Assembly (NCBI GenBank): GCA_964615935.1
Contig: CAZTTG010000004.1
Coordinates: 67,320 to 131,319 of the forward strand
Direction of reading: 5' to 3'
Origin: CAZTTG01 sp964615935
Lineage (GTDB): Bacteria > Planctomycetota > UBA1135 > GCA-002686595
Length of the DNA stretch: 64,000 nt
Shown: positions 32,574-41,581 of the stretch, piece after piece
How positions within the stretch are numbered: the stretch's first letter is position 1
Layout: each line of letters starts with the position of its first letter
Translations under genes and position numbers: made by a program
Notes under the pieces: model-generated
What the model was told of the DNA's origin: nothing
The model's database searches: none
The model's input: only the letters and a program-made list of their open reading frames with translations

Positions 32574-33929
32574 CTAGCCAGCCTCCATCCACAGGGACCG
32601 GCCGTGCTTCGAGCGCCGGAAGTACCAGCGCACGTAGGCCAGGTGCACCAGCACCCAGGACATGTACAGCGACAGCCCCCACACCGCCCCGGTGGTGGGC
32701 AGGAGCCACAGGAGCAGCACGTTGGCGGGGATCGTGATGGCGGCCCCGATGGCGGTGATGATCAGGCTCCGCTTCATCTGGTCGGTCACGATGTAGAAGG
32801 ACTCCAGGGCCACCGCGAAGGAGGCCGGGATCAGGCCCAGCGCCAGGATGCAGGCGTAGACGAAGACCGGCGCGGAGTAGTCCGCCGGGTAGAGCAGGGA
32901 GACCACCGGCCGGACCAGCGGAAGGCAGACCAGGATGCCCGCCGACACGAGCAGGCCGGCGATGAGAGTGGTGCGCGTGTACAGCCGGCGGAAGCGCGCG
33001 AAGTCCTTCAGGCCGGCCAGCTCGGAGAGGGCCGGCAGGATGACCCGGGAGACCCCCTGCATCATCATCAGGGGCATGTCCATGATGCGCTGGGCCACGC
33101 GGAACCAGGCCACCCAGGCGGCCCCCGCCACGCCCCCGATCAGGAGCGAGGGGAAGACGTGGATGAAGAGGGTGGTGCCGTTCTTGAGCAGCCCGACCCG
33201 CAGCCCCAGGCGCAGCCCCTGCCGCATGGGGATGGAGGGGATCGCCCGGAAGATCGAGACCATCGACGGCAGCCAGGGTCCGCCGTCCCGGCGCGCCCGG
33301 CGGTAGAGATCGAGGGCCATCAGGGTCCCCAGCCCGCGGGCCATGAGCTCGCCCAGGACGGCGCCCTTGGGGGAGCCCGTCACCACCGCCCCGAGGATGA
33401 CCAGGAAGGCTCGCATGAACTCGAGCCCGATCTCCACCTTGCCCACGTCGAGCATCCGCCGGGTGCCCAGGAAGCTCACCGAGGCCACCGCCCGGGGGAT
33501 GTCGATCAGCGGCCAGAAGCACAGCCACCAGGCCCAGACCCCCACCTGGCGATCGCCGAAGAAGCGCTCGCCGGCCCAGGGCAGGACCAGCCAGCCCACG
33601 CCGATCAGGGCCGTGTTGAGGAGCAGGAAGGCCTTGGCCAGGAAGGCCAGCCAGCCGCGGACCTTGACGTGGTTGTCCCGCACGCTGGCGGCCGCGAGCT
33701 GGCTGATGGTGGCCTGCACCACGCCGACGTTGATCAGGTTGTAGACCAGGTCGCGCAGGGACACGGCCAGGAAGTAGAGCCCCTGGCCCACGGCGCCCAG
33801 CAGGAAGGCGATGGCCACCGAGGCCAGCAGCTGGCTGGCCTGGTTGAGCATGGAGGCCACCTGCAGCGTGGCCGTGTCCTTGAGGAACTTGTTGCGCAGG
33901 AGCCGCAGGGGCGAGACCAGCCCGCTCAC
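32574..33929 (-). CDS. Oligosaccharide flippase (Wzx/MVF type)
   Basis: A 451-aa polytopic protein with about 12-14 hydrophobic helices and no soluble domain. The N-terminal layout, KFLKDTATLQVASMLNQ then a long helix, is typical of polysaccharide-transporter family flippases that move undecaprenyl-linked repeat units across the inner membrane. The start is GTG overlapping the upstream glycosyltransferase stop (GTGA), and ten bases separate its end from the radical SAM start. With the initiating transferase at 52802 it implies a Wzx-dependent route, though no Wzy polymerase is recognised in the window. Confidence 0.87.
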   Translation of the reverse strand: MSGLVSPLRLLRNKFLKDTATLQVASMLNQASQLLASVAIAFLLGAVGQGLYFLAVSLRDLVYNLINVGVVQATISQLAAASVRDNHVKVRGWLAFLAKAFLLLNTALIGVGWLVLPWAGERFFGDRQVGVWAWWLCFWPLIDIPRAVASVSFLGTRRMLDVGKVEIGLEFMRAFLVILGAVVTGSPKGAVLGELMARGLGTLMALDLYRRARRDGGPWLPSMVSIFRAIPSIPMRQGLRLGLRVGLLKNGTTLFIHVFPSLLIGGVAGAAWVAWFRVAQRIMDMPLMMMQGVSRVILPALSELAGLKDFARFRRLYTRTTLIAGLLVSAGILVCLPLVRPVVSLLYPADYSAPVFVYACILALGLIPASFAVALESFYIVTDQMKRSLIITAIGAAITIPANVLLLWLLPTTGAVWGLSLYMSWVLVHLAYVRWYFRRSKHGRSLWMEAG

Positions 33930-35098
33930 CCCAGGGCCTCCCGGTAGACGGCCAGCACCTGCTCGGCGTTGCGCCGCCAGGAGCTGGCCCGCGCGTGCCG
34001 GCGGCCCTCGGCGCCCATGCGCTGGCGCAGCGCCCCGTCTCCCATCAGCCGCGCCAGGGCGGCCTCGACCGCCTCGGGCCGGGGCTCCACCAGGAAACCG
34101 GTGCTGCCGTCGAGGATGGCGTCCTCGGCCCCGCAGTCGAGCGTGCCGATCACCGGCGTCCCGCTGGCGCCGGCCTCCAGGTAGACGATCCCGAAGCCCT
34201 CGAAGCCGCCCTCCACGGCGGTCACCGGGGTGTGCAGGAAGACCTCCGCGCGCTGCAGGAGGTCCACCTTGTCGGCCTCCGGGACGTTTCCCAGCAGGTG
34301 CAGGCGATCGGCCAGGCCCCGGCTCGCGGCCGTCTCCAGGAGGGACGCCTGGTACGCGTCGCCCGAGGCCTTGCCGACGATGTAGTGGTGCAGGCCGGGG
34401 TGCTCCCCGGCGATCCGGCTCCAGGCCTCCACGGCCAGGTGCAGCCCCTTGCGCTCCTTCACCTCGGCGATGGTCAGGGTGAAGGGATGCGCGCGCCAGG
34501 GGTGATCCCCGGAGGCGGTCTCCTCCATCGCGCCGGCGTAGCGCTCGGCGTCGACCGCGTTGGGGATGAACCGGATGTGGTCGGGGCCGGGCGAGGCCTC
34601 GCCCATGGCCTCCAACATCCGCCGGCGGGTGTAGCCGCTGACGGCGATCATGCGGGCGAAGCCCCGGTAGGTGTCCAGGGCGCGGCGCCGGTGGCGCTCC
34701 TGGAGCAGGGGCTGGAGGGAGTAGGTGCCGTGGGCCGTCGCGACGCAGGGCACCCCGGCCCGGCGCGCCGCCCGCAGGGCGACCAGGTTGTGGGGGTAGT
34801 CCTTGATGGCGTGGACCAGGTCGGCCTCCCGCGCGGCGCGGGCGGCGCGGCGAACCGAGAGGTGGAGCTGGGCCCAGAAGCGCACGGGCTTCATGTAGAA
34901 GAAGTAGTCCGGCGGCAGGCCGACGGAGACCCTCCAGCGGTCGGGGACGTCGGCCGAGGTGGGACGGTGCTTGCGCCCCAGGAGCACCTCCACCTCGAGG
35001 TCCGGCTGCAGCTCCTCCAGGGCCGCGATCAGGCGCACCCCGTAGCGCCCGACGCCGTCCAGGTCGGAGAGGGAGTCGGTCAGGTAGAGGACTCGCAT
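33926..35098 (-). CDS. Glycosyltransferase family 4 (polysaccharide locus)
   Basis: A 390-aa GT-B enzyme. It starts MRVLYLTDSLSDLDGVGRYG, the usual N-terminal donor/acceptor Rossmann start. The C-terminal nucleotide-sugar domain contains FGIVYLEAGASGTPVIGT, the E-x7-E-type motif of GT4. Donor and acceptor cannot be told from the sequence. The start overlaps the end of the next gene upstream by 19 bases, and the end overlaps the flippase start by four, so it is part of a tightly packed operon. Confidence 0.9.
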   Translation of the reverse strand: MRVLYLTDSLSDLDGVGRYGVRLIAALEELQPDLEVEVLLGRKHRPTSADVPDRWRVSVGLPPDYFFYMKPVRFWAQLHLSVRRAARAAREADLVHAIKDYPHNLVALRAARRAGVPCVATAHGTYSLQPLLQERHRRRALDTYRGFARMIAVSGYTRRRMLEAMGEASPGPDHIRFIPNAVDAERYAGAMEETASGDHPWRAHPFTLTIAEVKERKGLHLAVEAWSRIAGEHPGLHHYIVGKASGDAYQASLLETAASRGLADRLHLLGNVPEADKVDLLQRAEVFLHTPVTAVEGGFEGFGIVYLEAGASGTPVIGTLDCGAEDAILDGSTGFLVEPRPEAVEAALARLMGDGALRQRMGAEGRRHARASSWRRNAEQVLAVYREALG

Positions 35099-36273
35099 CC
35101 TCGCTCTCGCATCCAGTCCAGGATCCGCGCCGCGCGCGCGTCCCAGGTGTGCTCGACGGCCCGCTCCAGCAGGCGCGCGCGCATGCGGCGGCGGAGCTCC
35201 CCGTCCGCCAGCAGCCGCCGGATGCCCTCGGCCAGGGCGGCGGCGTCGTCGGGGGGGACCAGGAGCGCGTCCTGCCCGGGCTCGAGCAGCTCCCGCAGGC
35301 TGGGCAGGTCGCTGGCCACCAGCGGCAGGCCGGCGGCCATGGCCTCGAAGATCTTGAGCGGGGAAGTGTAGCGCGCGGAGATGGCCGGCCGCGAGCGGTT
35401 GGGCACCACGCCCAGGTCGGCGGCGGCCAGGTAGAGGGGAATCCGCCCGGGAGGCTGGAAGCCGTCCACCCGCAGGTTGGAGAGACCTGCGGCGAGTCGG
35501 CGCAGGGCCTCGACGTCGGCGTCCATGCCCCCCGCGACGGCGAAGCGCACCTCGGGCAGGGCCCGCGCCGCCTCCACCAGCAGGTCGACCCCCTTCCACT
35601 CCATCAGGCCGCCGGTGTAGACCACCAGCGGGCCGCCGCCCTCCAGGCCCAGGCCGCGGCGGGCCTCCTCCCGGCCGGGCAGGTCCGCGAAGCGGGCGGG
35701 CTCCAGGGCGTCGTGCTCGACCCGTATCCTCTCGGCCGGCAGGCCCAGGCCGATGAGCCCCTCGCGCACGCCCCCCGAGATGGCCAGGATTCCCCGCGCC
35801 CCTCCGCCCACCTCGGCCAGCCAGCGCCGACGCAGCCGCCCGCCGGGCACCCGGTGGATCTCGGCGAAGACCGCCGGGTGGCCGCGCGCCAGGAGGTGGC
35901 GGGCGCACTCGATCTCCCGGCAGATCGCGGCGCCCCCGGCGGCGAGCGCCCGGCGGGCGGCGCCCCGGGAGAAGCTCAGCTCCTGCAGGCGGGAGGGGAC
36001 GTACTGCAGGCGGCGCGGCAGGCGGTCGATCCAGTCGACGCAGGGCACCCGCTCCAGGACCGGACGGGCTCCGGCGGGGACCCCGTAGTAGTCGAAGGCG
36101 TCCTGCTCCGCGGGCAGCGCGGGGGTGTGCGTGCGCCGCGCCACGAGCAGCAGGGTGCGGCGGCCGGCGCGGGCGAAGGAGGCCGCGGCCTGGGCCACCT
36201 GAAGGGACTGCGCCCGCTGCGAGGGGAGGCGCGCGTTGGCCACCAGCACGAGGTCGAAGGAGCCGTCGCTCAC
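35080..36273 (-). CDS. Glycosyltransferase, GT4-like
   Basis: A 397-aa GT-B protein. The N-terminus DLVLVANARLPSQRAQSLQV is typical of GT4 proteins acting in polysaccharide clusters. The C-terminal domain has VYTGGLMEWKGVDLL and SPLKIFEAMAAGLPLVASDL, the donor-binding E-rich motif. GTG at 36273 is chosen because it overlaps the sulfatase-like stop as GTGA and no ATG is available before the first beta strand. Substrate unknown. Confidence 0.88.
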   Translation of the reverse strand: MSDGSFDLVLVANARLPSQRAQSLQVAQAAASFARAGRRTLLLVARRTHTPALPAEQDAFDYYGVPAGARPVLERVPCVDWIDRLPRRLQYVPSRLQELSFSRGAARRALAAGGAAICREIECARHLLARGHPAVFAEIHRVPGGRLRRRWLAEVGGGARGILAISGGVREGLIGLGLPAERIRVEHDALEPARFADLPGREEARRGLGLEGGGPLVVYTGGLMEWKGVDLLVEAARALPEVRFAVAGGMDADVEALRRLAAGLSNLRVDGFQPPGRIPLYLAAADLGVVPNRSRPAISARYTSPLKIFEAMAAGLPLVASDLPSLRELLEPGQDALLVPPDDAAALAEGIRRLLADGELRRRMRARLLERAVEHTWDARAARILDWMRERGCESST

Positions 36274-38372
36274 CGGGAACCCGCGTTCTCCTGGTCCTCT
36301 TCCGGCGGATCCTCGTCCACCCCGGCGCCGATTCCGTCGCCGGTGTACCCCAGCGCCTCGAAGTGCCGCCGTTCCGCCTCGAGGTCCCGGTGCGACTCCA
36401 ACATCTCGCTGCGCGGCACCGGCATGCGATCGTCCCACGCCCGCAGGACGGCGAGCAGCCGGAGCACCTCCGGCCGGTCGGGATCGAAGCGATTCTCCAT
36501 CTCGTCGGGATCCACCTCGAGGTCGAAGAAGCGCGGGCGCTCCGCCTCGCCGGCCACCACCCGGGCCCAGCCCTCCTCGAGGAGGTCGGCGGGCCTCACG
36601 ATCAGCTTGTGGCGCCGGTTCTGCACCGAGAGGAAGCGGCCGTTCTCGGCGAAGGAGAAGCGCTTGACCGACTCGACCTCGCCCCGCATGAGCGGGACGA
36701 GGCTCACCCCGTCGACGTGGCCGCGCTTGTCCGGCTCCTCGTCGTTGTGCGGCGAGACCACCCCCAGGAGCTCGCACAGGGTCGGCACCAGGTCGACGGT
36801 CTCCACCATGGCCGGCACGCGCCCCCCCCGAGGGATGCCCGGACCGGCCATGATCAGGGGAATCTCGAGGTTGGTCTGGAACATGAAGTTGTGCTCCCAC
36901 AGGTCGTGGTCGCCCAGCTCCTCGCCGTGGTCCGAGGTGACGATCACGATCGTGTCGTCGAGCACGCCCCGATCGGCCAGCGCCTCCAGGACCTCGCCGA
37001 TCATCTCGTCCGCCTGGGTCACACCGCCGTAGTACAGCCCGCGGATGTACTCCGCGTGCTCGGGGGGCACCTTCTGGCCCTGCTTCTCGATCATCTGGCG
37101 CTGCTGGGCCGTGAAGCCGTGCTTGAAGTACCCGTCGTACTGGGGATCGCAGTACAGATCCCGGAAGCGCTGCGGCGGGTCGTAGGGCGTGTGGGTGGAG
37201 TAGTAGTGCACCATCGACACGAAGCGCCGACTGGCGTTCTCCCCGCACCACTCACGCGCCGCCGTGGCGACCGGTGCCTCGTCCAGGCGCTGGGCGATCT
37301 TGTTGGCGATCAGGAACAGCAGCAGCTCGGAGCGGAAGGTGCTCCAGCGCCGCCGCGAGTCGGTCAGGCCGTGGCCCACGATCTGCTCGAGGTACACGTC
37401 GAAGCCGCGCAGCAGGCCCGAGCCGTGGGAGAGGGTGCCGGTCAGGAAGGCCGAGCCGATGTAGTCGTCCGGCTCCAGGTGCCCCTCCTCCCGGATCAGG
37501 CCGGCCTGCTTGAGGTGCCAGGGCAGGGTCACGTTGGGCGCCATGCGCACCCCCGGCGCCATCTTGACCAGGCCGTGGCGGCGGGGGTACTTGCCGGTCA
37601 GGATCGAGCCGAAGCTCGACCAGGTGAAGGGCGCCTGGACGAAGGCGTTCTCGAAGACCACCCCGCGCGCCGCCAGCTCGTCGATCACCGGGGTCTGGAC
37701 GTGCTGGTTGCCGTAGGGGCCCAGCACGTCCTGGCGCAGTGCGTCGACCACGAAGAGCAGCACGTTGGGCATGTCCCGGGTGCGCTCGCCGACCTTCCCG
37801 CGCGGGTCGGCCGCGCCCTGGGCCAGGAGGAAGAGGGCGCCGCCGGCCCACAGGATCAGGACCGCGAAGGGAACGGCGGCCCGCAGCCCCCTCGGCAGCC
37901 GCCGGCCCACGGCCACGGCCAGGCGGCCGAGGAGCAAGCCCGCCACCAGGAGGCCCGCGGTGACCAGCAGGCGCCGGGGATGCGCGGCGGACAGGCCGTC
38001 GTCGGCGAAGCCCCCGGTCAGGGAATCCAGGTGCGGGCGGCTCCACCAGTACAGCTCGAGGAAGAGCCCCAGGCCCAGGGCCAGGGCCAGGGCGTAGCGC
38101 GAGCGCGCGAGGAGGCCGCGGCCCCGCAGCCGCAGGTGCAGCAGGGGGGAGAGGAGCAGCAACAGCCCGGCCCAGGCGATCCCGCAGGAGAGCGCGCTCG
38201 CGGCCAGGCACCCCGCCCACTGCAGCGGGGTGGCGCCCCCGGTCCGCAGCCCCGCCACCAGGCCGTCCGCCAGCCCCAAGAGGAGGCCGGCCGTGGCGCC
38301 GCCGTTCAGCGCGGCCCTCAGGGTCCCGCCGAGGCCGGGCGGCCGCCTGCGCTTGCTCGCTTCGCTCGTCAT
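36270..38372 (-). CDS. Sulfatase-fold membrane enzyme with Thr nucleophile position
   Basis: A 700-aa protein. About five hydrophobic helices fill residues 20-185, then an alkaline-phosphatase-superfamily domain starts at NVLLFVVDALRQD (D210). The place of the sulfatase C/S-x-P-x-R motif reads TWSSFGSILTG: Thr at 250 instead of Cys/Ser, and Phe instead of Arg. The second metal Asp is Ala (A211). SDHGEELGDH is kept. This points away from formylglycine sulfatases and towards Thr-dependent relatives such as phosphoethanolamine or phosphoglycerol transferases, or phosphodiesterases, with a membrane domain. A role in decorating the glycan is inferred. It overlaps the next gene as GTGA. Confidence 0.82.
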   Translation of the reverse strand: MTSEASKRRRPPGLGGTLRAALNGGATAGLLLGLADGLVAGLRTGGATPLQWAGCLAASALSCGIAWAGLLLLLSPLLHLRLRGRGLLARSRYALALALGLGLFLELYWWSRPHLDSLTGGFADDGLSAAHPRRLLVTAGLLVAGLLLGRLAVAVGRRLPRGLRAAVPFAVLILWAGGALFLLAQGAADPRGKVGERTRDMPNVLLFVVDALRQDVLGPYGNQHVQTPVIDELAARGVVFENAFVQAPFTWSSFGSILTGKYPRRHGLVKMAPGVRMAPNVTLPWHLKQAGLIREEGHLEPDDYIGSAFLTGTLSHGSGLLRGFDVYLEQIVGHGLTDSRRRWSTFRSELLLFLIANKIAQRLDEAPVATAAREWCGENASRRFVSMVHYYSTHTPYDPPQRFRDLYCDPQYDGYFKHGFTAQQRQMIEKQGQKVPPEHAEYIRGLYYGGVTQADEMIGEVLEALADRGVLDDTIVIVTSDHGEELGDHDLWEHNFMFQTNLEIPLIMAGPGIPRGGRVPAMVETVDLVPTLCELLGVVSPHNDEEPDKRGHVDGVSLVPLMRGEVESVKRFSFAENGRFLSVQNRRHKLIVRPADLLEEGWARVVAGEAERPRFFDLEVDPDEMENRFDPDRPEVLRLLAVLRAWDDRMPVPRSEMLESHRDLEAERRHFEALGYTGDGIGAGVDEDPPEEDQENAGSR

Positions 38373-38399
38373 GGGGTCCAGGGTAACCGGCCGGCCCCC

Positions 38400-40160
38400 T
38401 CAGGCCAGCCGGTAGGAGACCTCGCCCCCGGTCTGCGCGACCTCCCGGGACGCCGCGGGCAGGCGGTACTCCACGCCCCGGGCGGGGCCGGGCTCGACCA
38501 GGCGATCGCGGACGAGGAGCCCGGCGCCGTCCACCCGGAAGCCGCGCTGGAGGAGCGATCCGGGCACGGGGGAGCCGTCCCGCCGCGCGAGCGCGCCCTC
38601 GACCTCGACCCCCAGGGGCACGACGCGCGCCGCCGCCTCGGCGCAGAAGGCGCTGGCCACGCACGGAGCCCCGAAGGCCAGGACGCCGTCCCGGAACACC
38701 CTGGGGGGCGTCCTGACGGCCTCCAGCGTCCGCCCCGCGCGCCAGTGCGTGCGCGCCAGCCAGAGCGAGAAGCGGACCGCGGCCCGGCCGCTGCGCCAGC
38801 CCCGGCCCAGGGAGGGAGCGCCCCAGCGACCCGACCACTCGCCCTCCTGCCGGCCCCCGTGCCGGCAGCGCGCGAGGAGCTCGCGGCCGTCCGCGCGCCG
38901 CACGACCCGCAGCAGCCCCGCTCCGTGGGGGCTGCCGTGGTGCACGTTGAAGCCCGGCCGACGCCCCCGCACCCAGGCGACGATCCTCCGGTCCTCAAGC
39001 CGCACCAGGTCGGCGTCCGGGAAATGCGCCACCCGGGGGCCCGGCTCCCCCTCCGGCTCCCCTCCCGCGCGGCTCAGGATGGCCTCCAGATCGGCCGCCG
39101 CCCGGGCCATCCAGCTCGCGTGGGCGGCCCAGAACACCGGGCACTGGAAGCTGCGGCGCCGCCCGGGCCCGTCGAGGTGGCTCCTCGGCCGCCCGTCGGG
39201 CTCGAGGTGCTCGACCCAGGTGCGGAAGGCGCGCACCGCGGCCGCGGCCAGCCGCGGGTCGCCGAGGTGGCGCCAGCCGCGCGCCAGGGTCCACACGTCG
39301 AAGGGATGCGAGGCCACCTCGTGCGTCGCGCCCCAGTACCAGGGCTTGGCCTCCACCAGCCCGCACTTGATCCCGTCGGGTCCCTGCAGGGCCAGGAGGA
39401 AGTCGAGCCCGCGCTCGATGGCGGGGCGGAAGGGCTGCCCCGCCGGGTCCCTCCCCAGGCGCTCGAGCGCGAAGACCAGGAAGCCGGTGACGCGCGACTG
39501 GTAGAAGGCCGAGGCGTCGCTGGCCCCCGCGTGCTCCGCGCCCCACTCGAGGGGATGGTAGGGGTAGCTGCCGTCGCCGTTCTGCACCCTCGCGAGGACG
39601 TCGATCGCCTCCAGGCCGGCGCGCTCGAGCTCCGGGTCGGGCTCCAGGCTCCAGGCTCCCGCCAGCCCGGTGAGCCCCCACGCCCGCTGCGCCGGGATGC
39701 CCTTGTCGAGCACCGCGAACCGCAGGTAGCTGCGCGCGTGGAGCAGGCTGGCCGCGGCGAAGGCCTCGCGGTCGGCGGCGGGCAGTTGCTCGCCAAAGGT
39801 GCGCACCAGCTCTGCCAGCGCGTCCGAACAGGCGCCGCCGTCGATGACGTTGTTGGAGCAGTTGTAGGGATCGTGTCGACCCGGGCGGAAGGTGTGGCAG
39901 TCGCTGGTCCCCTCCTGCTCCAGCCGGGCCACCATCCGGCGGCCCTGTTCCAGCGCGACACCGTACAGCGCCTCGCGATCGGGCTCCCCCAGGCGGACCA
40001 GCTCGGCCGCCAGCACGGCCGCCCCGGCGCTCTTGCCGGTGTGCTCGATCCCGTGGTCGGGGCACACGATCCGCCCGGCTCCGTCGCGCTGCTGGAGCAA
40101 CCATCCCAGCACCCGCCGCAGGGGCTCGCGGAGCTCGTCGCGCACTACCGGGGTCGACAT
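38400..40160 (-). CDS. Unrecognised 586-aa protein, probable alpha/alpha toroid
   Basis: I do not recognise this family. It heads the eight-gene run that ends at the deacetylase, with 27 bp to the sulfatase-like gene. The first ~380 residues are regularly helical, with repeated Trp/Arg/Asp-rich turns such as YNCSNNVIDGGACSDALAEL and RVQNGDGSYPYHPLEW. That pattern recalls alpha/alpha-toroid polysaccharide lyases or unsaturated-uronyl hydrolases. The last 200 residues are beta-like, as in heparinase-type proteins. No signal peptide is seen. A lyase or glycan-processing role is a guess from fold-like pattern and context. A weak TATGCT -10 lies upstream at 40205-40210 on the minus strand. Confidence 0.7.
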   Translation of the reverse strand: MSTPVVRDELREPLRRVLGWLLQQRDGAGRIVCPDHGIEHTGKSAGAAVLAAELVRLGEPDREALYGVALEQGRRMVARLEQEGTSDCHTFRPGRHDPYNCSNNVIDGGACSDALAELVRTFGEQLPAADREAFAAASLLHARSYLRFAVLDKGIPAQRAWGLTGLAGAWSLEPDPELERAGLEAIDVLARVQNGDGSYPYHPLEWGAEHAGASDASAFYQSRVTGFLVFALERLGRDPAGQPFRPAIERGLDFLLALQGPDGIKCGLVEAKPWYWGATHEVASHPFDVWTLARGWRHLGDPRLAAAAVRAFRTWVEHLEPDGRPRSHLDGPGRRRSFQCPVFWAAHASWMARAAADLEAILSRAGGEPEGEPGPRVAHFPDADLVRLEDRRIVAWVRGRRPGFNVHHGSPHGAGLLRVVRRADGRELLARCRHGGRQEGEWSGRWGAPSLGRGWRSGRAAVRFSLWLARTHWRAGRTLEAVRTPPRVFRDGVLAFGAPCVASAFCAEAAARVVPLGVEVEGALARRDGSPVPGSLLQRGFRVDGAGLLVRDRLVEPGPARGVEYRLPAASREVAQTGGEVSYRLA

Positions 40161-40267
40161 GTCGCCTGTGCCCCGGGGTCGACTTTCAGGAGAAGCACCC
40201 GATGAGCATAAGCGCTACGGCGCAGCGCTTCGAGGTCCTGGCCGGCTCCCGGAGCCCTTCCGCCCGG

Positions 40268-40296
40268 TTGCGTGGCCCGTGAGCCCGGGGTACTCT
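40268..40296 (+). promoter_or_regulatory. Putative promoter for the 40334-41562 genes
   Basis: TTGCGT at 40268-40273 and TACTCT at 40291-40296 are spaced by exactly 17 bases, in the 277-bp divergent gap between the genes at 40160 and 40438. Each hexamer is a partial consensus match. The rest of the gap shows no other gene. Confidence 0.4.
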
Positions 40297-40333
40297 CGAC
40301 CGATTCACCCGACTGGACCATGGGAGCCGACTG

Positions 40334-40441
40334 ATGAGAACCCCGCGACGCACTCGAGACGACGGAGGGGTCAAGTACGACGTCACCATGAGCGGCCCGA
40401 TCTTCGGGCTGCTCTGGGGATCTAGCCCGGACCCCGCATGA
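40334..40441 (+). CDS. Candidate 35-aa leader peptide or microprotein
   Basis: ATG at 40334 opens a 35-codon frame whose TGA overlaps the ATG of the GNAT gene (ATGA). A GGGAG ribosome site sits about eight bases before the ATG. The peptide is basic at the N-terminus (RTPRRTRDD) and ends with a hydrophobic patch GPIFGLLWGSS. It has no recognised homologue. It may simply couple translation of the downstream gene. Evidence is positional and the ORF could be chance in this GC-rich DNA. Confidence 0.35.
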   Translation: MRTPRRTRDDGGVKYDVTMSGPIFGLLWGSSPDPA

Positions 40442-41562
40442 GCAGCCGGGAGGTCGTTCCCCTCTCCGCCGAGCACCGCGAGGGCGTGATCGAGCTCTAC
40501 GCGGAGATCTTCGGACCCGCCAAGGCCGGCCTGTTCCGGGACCGCTTCGACTGGCAGTACCGGGACTGCCCGGCCCGCCGCCCCGACCAGATCACCAACT
40601 GGGTCATGCTCAGGGAGGACCGCGTGGTGGGTCACCTGGGAGTCATCCCCATGGACATACAGGTCGGCGAGGCCCGCTACCAGGGCTGCTGGGGCCTCGA
40701 CCTGATGGTGCACCCCGATCACCGCAGCCGCCGGAGCCTGGCGGAGCTGTTCTCCCGGCTGGACACGGCCGCGGAGGTCCCCCTGGCCTACGGCATGGCC
40801 GACGTCGTGGCCCGCATCTTCAAGCGCCGCGGCTACCTGCACCGCGCCGTCGGCTCCCACATGCTCCGGTTCACCTCCCTCTCCGGCGCGCTCCGGCTCG
40901 TGTGTCGGCAGGCGGGCCAGCCGCGGGCCGCCGGCCGGATCCTGGCCGCCCTGCGCTGGAAGCTCCACAACTTCCGGCGCTGGCTGAGCCGCTGCCCCCG
41001 GCCCGGAGAGGCGGAGCTCGCCGGCTGGAGCGCCGAGCTGCTGGCCGAGCCGACGCCCGAGGTGGAGGCCCTGTGGCGGGCCATCGCCGCCGACTACCCC
41101 GTCGCGGTCCTGCGCGACGAGGCCCAGCTCCGCTGGCGGTACTGCAACCAGCTGACCCCGGGGCGCTTCCTGCTGCTGCGTCGCGGCGGGGAGGTGGCCG
41201 TCGCGGCGGTGCTGGAGGTCTTCGCCTGGGACGGGATCCGGGCCGGCCAGATCTCCGAGCTGCTGATCCCCCGGGGCCAGGCGGCCGGCCTGCTCCCGAT
41301 CGCCGTCCACTTCATCGCCGACGTCCTGAGGCGTCAGGGCGTCGACGCCATCCTGTGCCAGGGCTTCCCCAGCGACCTCCGGTCCGAGCTGGCGCGCAAC
41401 GGCTTCACCGAGCTACTGCCCGGGCGGACCGAGAACCACCTGGTGTACGACCCCGACGGCCGGCTGCCGCAGGAGCTCGTCCTCCCGGCGGACAACTGGC
41501 TGCTGAGCGCCGGCGACTGCGACCGCACCACCGCCTACCCGCGCATCGAGTGGGTCGTCTGA
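40438..41562 (+). CDS. GNAT-like acyltransferase, polysaccharide locus copy 2
   Basis: A 374-aa protein. The acetyl-CoA motif region is LDLMVHPDHRSRRSLAELF, preceded by DRVVGHLGVIPMDIQV, which is the typical GNAT beta4-alpha3 layout. A second half with a further GNAT-like arrangement follows. It is a likely paralogue of the gene at 29992. It is the only plus-strand gene in this part of the locus and converges on the second radical SAM gene, with a hairpin in the 19-bp junction. Acyl group and acceptor are unknown. Confidence 0.72.
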   Translation: MSSREVVPLSAEHREGVIELYAEIFGPAKAGLFRDRFDWQYRDCPARRPDQITNWVMLREDRVVGHLGVIPMDIQVGEARYQGCWGLDLMVHPDHRSRRSLAELFSRLDTAAEVPLAYGMADVVARIFKRRGYLHRAVGSHMLRFTSLSGALRLVCRQAGQPRAAGRILAALRWKLHNFRRWLSRCPRPGEAELAGWSAELLAEPTPEVEALWRAIAADYPVAVLRDEAQLRWRYCNQLTPGRFLLLRRGGEVAVAAVLEVFAWDGIRAGQISELLIPRGQAAGLLPIAVHFIADVLRRQGVDAILCQGFPSDLRSELARNGFTELLPGRTENHLVYDPDGRLPQELVLPADNWLLSAGDCDRTTAYPRIEWVV

Positions 41563-41576
41563 GGGCCGCCCGGCCC
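41563..41576. terminator. Hairpin between convergent stops, possible bidirectional terminator
   Basis: GGGCCG-CC-CGGCCC lies directly after the GNAT stop and six bases before the radical SAM stop on the other strand. The stem is pure GC with a very tight loop and no U-tract, so its effect is uncertain. Confidence 0.35.
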
Positions 41577-41581
41577 CGCGC

